Of a DNA stretch of 64,000 nucleotides, positions 59,901-64,000 are shown one piece after another. The stretch comes from Blastomussa wellsi (lineage: Eukaryota > Cnidaria > Anthozoa > Scleractinia > Plerogyridae): positions 19,707,590-19,771,589 of the forward strand of contig OX393570.1 of NCBI GenBank assembly GCA_947652115.1, written 5' to 3'. Under the pieces are notes generated by a model. It ran no database searches and was not told the DNA's origin. It saw only the letters and a program-made list of their open reading frames with translations. The stretch's first letter is position 1, and every line of letters starts with the position of its first letter. The translations under genes were made by a program, and so were the position numbers.

Positions 59901-62900
59901 GTAATGCATAATACACTCAATGTTTTGGCTGATGGTTTTGTAAATAAAAATATATTATTTATATTTTTATATATTTTTTTTGTATTTTCAATGAAATCAT
60001 TTTGATGCAAAACTATCAGTGATGATCTGTTTTAATATTGTAGGACATTACTGCCCCAGGGGTACGATGAGTCCTACACAGTTTCCATGTGTAGAAGGAA
60101 CGTGGACAAACCTTACCAACTTGATCTCCCAAGAGGAGTGCTACATATGTCCAAAAGGCTATTTCTGTCTGCGAGGTGTTTCCAAGCCGTCAGGGTTGTG
60201 TTTTACAGGACACTACTGCCCACGAGGTATGTACAAGGAACCACCAATCTCCATATACCAGTATATTAGGGCTGTCATGTGACCAAAACTTGTTCTCTCA
60301 ACTCTGCAGTAACACAGCTAATTTACATCTCCTCTGTGTCAATAGCCAGAGGCTAGCTATTAAATAAATAATAATTTTCTTGTTATATTGCGCCAGTTTT
60401 TAGTATCACAATGGTAGTTTCGTCATTTAAAGAAAATTGTTTGCACTATAAGTTGTTACTAGCTCATTGGTTAGTAAAATAAGGGAAAATGATTTTTGTT
60501 TGTTTGTGTAAAAGGCACCAAACGAGGCACTGAATTTCCTTGCCCTGCTGGGACATACAACAACCGAACTGGTCTGGAACGAAAGGAAGACTGTGTCCCT
60601 TGTACAACTGGCCATTATTGTCCTCAAGGCACAACAAATCCAAGGGAATGCCCACGAGGCACCTTCAATGATGTGCTATCAGCCAAGGTACACAACATTA
60701 ATTTCACACAATGACTTGCATTCATTACGATGTAAGAAGAATCGAAGTTTGGCTTTTAAGCCTGCTACTTGCACCACTTAGAGGTGTAATATTGAAAAAG
60801 AATGTTTTCTTTTGTTATTATAGATTCTTAGTATTTGGTTGCTTTCCTTCCTTCTACACAAATATGTTAATCTGACTGAGAATTTATATTGCATAATGTA
60901 ATGATAGGGGTCTCTTACTTGTGAATATGTCAAAAATGAATTGCTACCTCTAATTAAAAGTGATATTTCCGGCATGTGCCAATAACCGTTCAGAAATGGT
61001 ATTAAGATCCAGAATTGGTTTCTTAAGCATAAGACAGTTACAACACACTGCTGGAATGGTTGTTTATTTTTATTTCTTTTTTTGCAGAGTGTTGGCGATT
61101 GCAAACAGTGTGTTGCTGGGTACTATTGCCCCAATTTGGCAAACTATGAACTTACTGCTTGTGAAGTTGGAAATTACTCGGTAATATTTTCAGACATATG
61201 TTTATAAATGTTAGCTAAACAATGTAATATTTGGTTGACAAAGTGCACTTGATTTTCGCATATGCTTTCCTCACTTACAACATATTCTTCAAGCAAACTT
61301 TTAGGGTGAGTAAAGATTGGCTTGATTATGCTTTGCTTTCTTTTACAGGGTCCTGGTGCCTCTGAATGCACAACATGCGAGGCGGGGCATTACTGTGACA
61401 GTAGGACCACAAGCAAGGCAGAGATGATAGGCACCAAAATTTGTCCGGCAGGAACACACTGTCCTCCCGGCACTGTGGAGAAGCCAGACTTGCATGATAG
61501 CACATATGCCTGTTGGAAAGGACATTACTGCCTCAGGGGTGACGAGGTATAGCTTGTTAACTCCTGTTATGTTTATTTATTTATTTATTTTTTCGATACG
61601 GATAAACATTACAAAATTTACAACAATTACGTTAATTTCAAACTACAAAGAGAACTACACTGCACTACACTACGAATAATATGTAACACTTGTTTAATTA
61701 ACTTAGATAAAATAAGGAGAAAATAAGGGAATCTAAGAACAAGCGAGGATTCTTACTAATCATAATCAAACCTGTACATTTAGAGCGCTTTTCAACTGAT
61801 TGTCATGAAAGCAAAACCAAAGTAATCACTCTGGCCAGTCACAAAGGACGCAGACAATCCAGTCAACCAATCAAAACTAAATGAAATTACATGTACATAT
61901 GGCTAAATGTAATTTAGGCGAGGTTAAACTCGAGACAATGCTGGCCAGTGGTCTCGTGCGTGAATGCGGGGTGCCCCAAGGCTTTGCAGGGGTTCAGTAA
62001 TCAGTGTTACAGTGCCTGGTGGTTGCCGCTCACAGGGTTGTCATGGTTACTGTTCGCGCTCAGGGCGGCTCCCACCGGAACTTCAGGCACCTTCCCCAAA
62101 CTCATCTATTGGTGATGAGTTTTGGTTTTGCTACTAATTGATTGAAAAAGTGGCGCAAGATTTTTAAACCTGGCACTAAGCAAAGTAATACAAGAGCAAA
62201 ACAAATGCAGAATTACTTTCAATGCTGAAATGAAAACTGCTCTATCACAAAGTCCCAACAAATATGTGGATCAAATGATTCATCTAAAAGGTTTGCTTAT
62301 TGTCCAACCCAGCTGCGACTACCCACCTAACAATTGTGTCCAATGCATTGTCAGGAGGGTCATCAGTGTATCACACTTGTTAAGTCTTTCTAATGGCTGA
62401 CATTGTTCTTTGGACAATGTTTAGCCCTTTTATCTTAAGTACCGTTAGCTTACAGAACAGAAAAAAACTGGAACATCTCAAATGTGCCAATTTAACTATC
62501 ATGAATTCATTGTTTTGGTGAAAAAAACTGTCATACATGCCGCACAATGTGCAAGAGAAAGCCAGGGCCTGTTAAGGAGGTTTTTTGTTCTTTATTTTTA
62601 AAATGCTTCTCTGTGTCTTCTTTTATGATTGATATTAGTCAATTTTCTCTCCTGCAGAATGCTTATCCAATCAAATGTCCAAATGGAACCTATAATCCTC
62701 ATGAAGGGCGGAAGCATGTCAGTGAATGCGTTAAATGCACAGAAGGATACTATTGTGAGCCCGAAGGCTTGGAAAAAGAGGTGAATTACCTTCTTTCTTG
62801 TGATTGAAGATCTTCATTGACCACTTTGATGGGTGATGGTTTGTCTTACCTGTTAACTATAGGGAAAGACTTCAGTATATTCAAATATGCTTGTTAAGTT

Positions 62901-63877
62901 TAAGAGGACAGCAACACTGCTACAGGGTCCGAAATTTAATGTACTACCTTTTTCCGTTAACTCTGATTTTCAGCCAAGACGATTACATTGTCATAAAATT
63001 TATATTCCCTTGCCAACAACTGACTTTTTATCTTGCCACTCATTCTGAAATAGAATTTATAGGGTTTTCCTTTTAATATAGGATGTAGTGAGTTCCATTG
63101 CCAGAAGAAAGAAAATTTTGGCGACCAGAAATTGCTACCTAGTGTCCAAAAGTCACTAGCTGGTGCCAATACCCTGTGTTACGGCTGATTTGGTTGAAAC
63201 TGACAGAAGTCCGACCCAATGATAGTTAGCCTAGGTGTTGAAGTAAAGATTTTGAATAAACATAATGCAGGTTTACTCACCACAAAAGCTACTACAAAAT
63301 GACAACTTTGTATGTGGTACAAAAACATAGATTTGTAGCCCTGATGGGTAAAAGGACCAAGATCATAAGTTAAGAATATATAGGGGAGGGTAGGAAAAGA
63401 AAAGATTCATATCAGTATACTGTCTAAATATATAAATTGTTATATTCATGAAATAGCTATGTTACGACATTTTGAGTCATTTTTGTGGTGATCCAAAATG
63501 TCCTTAAAATGTAGAAACCATAACAATAAGATTTTATGTTGGAGCATCCAACAAGTGACACTAAACAAAACAGGAAAAAGATAGTTAAAGATAGAGAAAA
63601 TAAGAGGATTACAAATAAAATACTTGAAAAATTTAGGCTCAAGTTTTCAAAATGTGCAAGCCATAACATAGCTCCTTTCATTCTTTTTTTCCAGGCTGCT
63701 GTTTGTCCCCCAGGGTACTATTGTCCAGAGGGAACAGGGTACAGATTTTCCAATCCGTGTCCAGTTGGATTTTACAGAAAACTTTCTGCTGCAGTCTCTG
63801 TACAGGATTGCAGTGTTTGCTTCTCTGGACATTTCTGTGATGAGCTAGGCTTGGCAAATCCTCAAACATGTCCAGAA
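30534..63877 (+). CDS. Giant secreted/membrane protein of GCC2_GCC3 (ephrin-receptor-like) cysteine repeats, 3' end outside window
   Basis: Thirty-five exons join with perfect phase agreement into 7,224 coding bases (2,408 codons) without a stop, and the last exon ends in a GTAAGT donor, so the gene continues to the right. Residues 1-34 (ending FLVMFGLILLSYTG) are a signal peptide or signal anchor. The rest is a chain of about 32-residue repeats of the form C-x3-GTYS-x8-C-x2-C-PAG-x2-C-P, the Pfam GCC2_GCC3 type also found in SCUBE, SVEP1 and ELAPOR proteins. No EGF, CUB, sushi, LNR or kinase domain is seen in this part. It should act outside the cell, disulfide-rich and N-glycosylated. The nearest relatives may be uncharacterised cnidarian proteins; a ligand or role cannot be read. 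The C terminus would show whether it is membrane-anchored. Confidence 0.9.
31800..32040. repeat. Dispersed repeat with C23 run in intron 3
   Basis: A stretch with GGTGCTGTAGCATGAAGCAG, a run of 23 C (31984-32006) and GGGATGCTAGTCCATTACAG has the look of a dispersed retroelement tail. No coding remnant was recognised. Confidence 0.4.
34375..34465. repeat. ATC/ATT microsatellite directly after exon 7 donor
   Basis: Imperfect ATC, ATT and ATG triplets begin immediately after the splice donor of the exon ending at 34373. The plus-strand frame of Ile residues running through it is not coding. Confidence 0.85.
34797..34964. mobile_element. Hairpin (MITE-like) element in intron 7
   Basis: ATATGTTGTGGTTTAAATTT at the left is mirrored at the right by AAATTTAAACCACAACACAT. 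The arms are about 60 bp and pair almost throughout, including CCCTGGTTT/AAACCAGGG and AAACCAGTTTGAT/ATCAAACTGGTTT, with a central AT-rich loop. Confidence 0.8.
36917..36990 (+). repeat. tRNA-like sequence (SINE head or tRNA pseudogene)
   Basis: GTAGTTCAGTTGG matches a pol III A box and GGGCTTGAATCC a B box, spaced as in a tRNA, with a tRNA-like anticodon arm between (GCCCAACTGGTAATCTGGG). The acceptor ends do not pair well, so a working tRNA is unlikely. It is probably a tRNA-derived SINE head. Confidence 0.55.
37071..39452. mobile_element. 2.4-kb terminal-inverted-repeat element with internal 365-bp direct repeats
   Basis: The left end TACCGTAAACACTCGCAGAT and the right end ATCTGCGGGTGTTTACGGTA are inverted repeats. 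Inside are two same-orientation copies of a 365-bp block (37639-38003 and 38791-39155) that are nearly identical. Between them, 38350-38560 retains broken coding-like pieces (for example RGYHMYKEIW and NQFDKFDVKVLNNEETLGH in different frames) that recall the HIRAN-like domain of some transposon ORFs. It fills most of the 3.6 kb intron 9. It is non-autonomous as it stands. Confidence 0.65.
39708..40004 (+). other. GCC-cassette exon 10 (recent duplicate 1, 297 bp)
   Basis: A phase 2-2 exon of 99 codons with 12 cysteines, reading CPNKTQPVECLAGSYAAVGS onward and ending CPEGHR. It differs from exon 12 at about eight residues. The preceding 40 bp (TTCTGAACATTCCTGGCTGA, then AATTTCAG) are also shared with the next three copies, so the duplicated unit includes the acceptor region. 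Confidence 0.92.
40090..40285 (-). mobile_element. tRNA-derived SINE, reverse orientation, copy 1
   Basis: On the minus strand this carries the tail TTCTTGGGTAAGACACTT..CTCACAGCGCCTCTCTCCAC..GTGTATAAATGGGTACC, which matches the plus-strand copy at 55599-55840. The B-box-like GGGTTCGCAT lies near 40242 but the head is only partly preserved. It lies in intron 10 and explains a 61-residue ORF. Confidence 0.7.
41591..41887 (+). other. GCC-cassette exon 11 (recent duplicate 2, 297 bp)
   Basis: A phase 2-2 exon with 12 cysteines, 297 bp, flanked by the same CCTGAACGTTAATTTCAG acceptor region. It differs from its siblings mainly in the middle repeat (SSEEGMSNCTTCDPG) and in VGMKAPEECANG. It is open throughout with normal splice sites. 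Confidence 0.92.
42480..42895. repeat. Minisatellite, about 97-bp unit, four to five copies, intron 11
   Basis: The unit TTCATTCGTATGATGTATTT..GCTTGTTACACAATCAACTTGCAGACATCACCCAGTTATCAACAGTCC recurs at spacing 97 (two later units 95-ish because of a short deletion). Nested plus-strand ORFs start 97 bp apart in successive frames, as expected when the period is not a multiple of three. More decayed units extend left to about 41950 and right to about 43050. Confidence 0.9.
43148..43444 (+). other. GCC-cassette exon 12 (recent duplicate 3, 297 bp)
   Basis: A phase 2-2 exon with 12 cysteines. It is closest to exon 10: it shares TCPKGAFCPTRGLPVYQLCA and DCKLCDPGFKCPS, differing by AAAGN for AAVGS and DKEG for DEQG. 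Splice sites are AATTTCAG and GTGAGG. Confidence 0.92.
43555..44075. repeat. Minisatellite, 69-bp unit, about seven copies, intron 12
   Basis: The unit CTTTCATACATATTGGCTGG..TTGTTACACAGACGAGCTGCAGACGTCCATCCATGTGCTATTTCTCATT recurs exactly every 69 bp (for example 43621, 43690, 43759). Because 69 is 23 codons, two plus frames stay open for 196 and 254 codons with a 23-residue repeating peptide. It is intronic: flanking exons join in phase without it. Confidence 0.93.
44463..44759 (+). other. GCC-cassette exon 13 (recent duplicate 4, 297 bp)
   Basis: A phase 2-2 exon with 12 cysteines, reading ECLAGSYAAAGSSQCQPCPK and ending CPEGQR, where the siblings have GHR. The acceptor is TAATTTTAG instead of AATTTCAG. 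It is followed by more decayed units of the intronic satellite to about 45060. Confidence 0.92.
45088..45247. mobile_element. GTAGCCAGG-family MITE, copy 2, inverted
   Basis: TATAGCCAGATTTTTCAAAG at the left and CCTCCTGGCTATGCC at the right match the inverted copy of 27909-28053. It contains a G16 run at 45115-45130 in place of the GGGAGGGTCACACCC block of the other copy. Confidence 0.75.
45501..45585. repeat. Dispersed retroelement edge, copy 2, with hammerhead-like remnant
   Basis: It shares the 40-bp core with 18273-18315 and then continues AAGAGATTCAAGAGCTGACG, TTTTGAGCGTTAGCCCTTC, and stops. On the minus strand this last part resembles the 3' half of a hammerhead ribozyme as found in Penelope-like elements (GGGCTAACGCTC then CAAAACGTCAGC, where an active site would read GAAAC). 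The CTGA(C/T)GA half is missing. Confidence 0.4.
47440..47705 (+). mobile_element. 3' end of a LINE, with (ACT)n tail
   Basis: One frame reads SIASSSLRNAESLPAFKRGL followed by a stop soon after. This matches the typical C terminus of non-LTR reverse transcriptase ORFs (LR-a-SL-aFKR-L). About 210 bp of 3' UTR follow, then ATTAAAGATTACTACTACTACT, a short-repeat tail usual for CR1/L2-type LINEs. It is 5'-truncated, as most LINE copies are. Confidence 0.6.
48132..48358. mobile_element. MITE with TACAAC(A/G)TGACGC ends, intron 18
   Basis: TACAACATGACGCACCTTAG at the left is mirrored by CTAAGGCGCGTCACGTTGTA at the right; the arms extend through GTGTGGCCAACCCAACAAAC. The length is about 227 bp with no ORF of its own. 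Confidence 0.8.
48412..48837. mobile_element. R1-family element, copy 2, interrupted by a second MITE
   Basis: AGGGCTGCAAATAACATTCG at the left and TCACAGGGAAAAAATATTTACAGC at the right match the R1 ends. Inside, 48570-48727 is a separate inverted-repeat element (TTTTCACTCACGTGATAAGG / CCGTGACGTTACGTGAAAA). The R1 copy ends 26 bp before exon 19 and so borders its polypyrimidine tract. Confidence 0.65.
49300..49445. mobile_element. Imperfect palindromic element, intron 19
   Basis: ATTTAACAATTATCCTGCGA..CAGAATATCGCCTGAT is mirrored by ATCAGACAATATTATGC..AAAAATTGTCAATA. Fragments with the same AAACAATTAT(C/T)CT..TCTTGTG(C/G)AATA start occur at 14946 and 17962, so it is a dispersed family. Confidence 0.5.
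52219..52583. mobile_element. MITE-like element, copy 2 of the 6223..6562 family
   Basis: It begins AGGGATCTTAAGCAAACCGC and ends ATTGCTTAAGCTCC, inverted relative to each other, and aligns along its length with 6223-6562 (shared TTTGTACATTT, AAATGACC, TTTCTACAAGAACTA, AGCTGTCGC). It is in intron 23. Confidence 0.72.
53157..53587. mobile_element. Long hairpin element, intron 24
   Basis: CAATAGGCCTTTTGCAGCT is mirrored by AGCTGCAAAGAGCCTATTG, and inner blocks pair too (GCAAGAAATGGAAAAAGCAT with ATGCGCTTTCCATTTCTGG; ACAGTTTGAATTTTTGAAAA with its complement). About 430 bp. It fills most of the intron. Confidence 0.75.
53907..54938. mobile_element. R1-family element, copy 3, split by a nested transposon
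   Basis: The R1 ends AGGGTTGCAAATAA (53907) and TTTATTTGCAGCCCTGA (about 54938) flank an insertion at 53979-54777. When the insertion is ignored, the R1 sequence runs on as GTCACAC-AAAATGTCCAGACA, in line with the other copies. This is intron 25. Confidence 0.75.
53979..54777. mobile_element. Nested DNA transposon with CAGGGTCT ends and fossil coding piece
   Basis: The ends CAGGGTCTCGAAGGG and CCCTTCCAGACCCTG are inverted repeats, flanked by ACAAAA on both sides (6-bp or longer target duplication). On the minus strand 54434-54219 reads LPVGDRVTKEPNSADDQLSE and then acidic SDSSHNEDSSSNEEDA, a fossil of an element-encoded protein, preceded by MSKQDQDAEDTMHQ and a stop. No catalytic domain remains. 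Confidence 0.7.
55599..55840 (+). mobile_element. tRNA-derived SINE, copy 2
   Basis: The head has a pol III A box (TGGCCTAATGGTCAGG) and B box (GGGTTCAAGTCCT) with tRNA-like spacing. The body continues TTAGGCAAGACACTTAACTC, TGCCTCTCTCCACCCAGG, TGTATAAATGGGT, shared with the inverted copy at 40090-40285. It is in intron 26. The exact 3' end is uncertain. Confidence 0.75.
55841..57390. other. Rest of intron 26
   Basis: About 1.5 kb of AT-rich sequence without a recognised exon, element end or tandem repeat. Frames here are short and lack the cysteine pattern of the gene. Confidence 0.5.
57391..60687 (+). other. Exons 27-31 of the GCC-repeat gene
   Basis: Exons 57391-57821 (431 bp, the longest in the gene), 58337-58602, 59529-59900, 60044-60226 and 60515-60687 join in phase (0/2, 2/1, 1/1, 1/1, 1/0). 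The repeat style changes: spacing is longer and the motif CPAGYYCP or GHYCP(R/V) dominates (for example PPCPAGYFCPAGTRG, GGHYCPVNTG, TGHYCPRG). This is the form of GCC-like repeat seen in many marine invertebrate cysteine-rich proteins, and it marks a second region of the protein. Confidence 0.88.
58076..58302. mobile_element. R1-family element, copy 4
   Basis: It runs from AGGCTGCAAATAACAAATGG to TTTCACAGGGAAAAAAATAT and TTGTGGTCCTGA, through the shared CATGAAAT-like CCCAGCTGTGATCAGACAGA block. It ends 34 bp before exon 28. This copy is uninterrupted. Confidence 0.65.
61779..62245. mobile_element. DNA-element relic with GAGCGCTTTTCAA ends, intron 33
   Basis: AGAGCGCTTTTCAACTGATT at the left is answered by GAAATGAAAACTGCTCT at the right. 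Inside, CCAATCAAAACTAAATGAAA faces TTTTGGTTTTGC..TGATTGAAAAAGTGGCGC. The GC-rich centre 61920-62090 is distinct in composition and may be a further insertion. No ORF of note. Confidence 0.5.
62930..63180. repeat. Dispersed repeat, second copy of the 24230..24420 type
   Basis: GGGTCCGAAATTTAATG, TTGCCAACAACTGACTTTTT and TTTTGGCGACCAGAAATTGC follow in the same order and orientation as at 24230-24420. It is in intron 34 and holds no exon. Confidence 0.55.
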
Positions 63878-64000
63878 GTAAGTCAAGAGTACTTACATTG
63901 CGCATGGCCAAGAACATTAGAAACACTTTTAACCAGAGGTGTTGGCATTATTGTTTTCATGTTATAGAAAAATTTGTTCATTGAAGGTAATTTGTACCGT

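Larger units (their letters stand above)
61088..63877 (+). other. Exons 32-35 of the GCC-repeat gene (last in window)
   Basis: Exons 61088-61180, 61349-61546, 62658-62780 and 63695-63877 are all phase 0-0. They continue the CxxCxxGYYCxP pattern (QCVAGYYCPNLANYE, CVKCTEGYYCEPEG, CPPGYYCPEGTGYRFSNPCP). The last ends in the donor GTAAGT at 63878, and no stop is met before the edge, so at least one more exon lies to the right. Confidence 0.87.

Overview
The window is animal nuclear DNA, most likely from a cnidarian and probably an anthozoan such as a stony coral. The evidence is AT-rich sequence, many short phase-matched exons with GT..AG introns, a metazoan-type RPA1 gene, and introns packed with small hairpin (MITE-like) elements, tRNA-derived SINEs and minisatellites. 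The species cannot be named from the sequence alone. No bacterial, viral, CRISPR or operon-like features were seen.

Layout. (1) About 1..10086, + strand: the 3' 18 exons of RPA1, the large subunit of the single-stranded-DNA-binding replication protein A; the first exons lie left of the window. (2) 11493..18570, + strand: a complete eight-exon gene for an extended short-chain dehydrogenase/reductase (SDR) of the dihydroflavonol-reductase-like group, 356 residues. (3) 21233..about 26990, - strand: a gene I do not recognise, assembled from exons that mostly agree in phase. It is Ser-rich in the middle and acidic/Lys-rich near the C terminus; its 5' end and one middle junction are unresolved. (4) 30534 to the right edge, + strand: a very large gene with a signal-peptide exon and 34 further exons in the window. 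All are phase-compatible and together encode exactly 2,408 codons without a stop. It encodes a secreted or membrane-anchored protein built almost wholly of four-cysteine GCC2_GCC3 (ephrin-receptor-like) repeats. Eight consecutive symmetric exons of 294 or 297 bp each encode three such repeats; the last four are recent tandem duplicates. The 3' end lies outside the window.

The rest is introns and intergenic DNA rich in mobile-element relics: hairpin elements, several repeat families present two to four times, two nested insertions, a 2.4 kb terminal-inverted-repeat element, two opposed SINE copies and the 3' end of a LINE. Two related minisatellites (about 97-bp and 69-bp units) fill introns between the recently duplicated exons. 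The 69-bp unit is a multiple of three and so creates the longest open frame in the window, which is not a gene.

The four genes have no evident functional link: DNA replication/repair, small-molecule reduction, an unknown protein, and an extracellular cysteine-rich protein. The strongest candidate for something undescribed is the giant GCC-repeat gene with its ongoing exon duplication. The next best are the unrecognised minus-strand gene and the almost perfect nested foldback element at 21753..22029.
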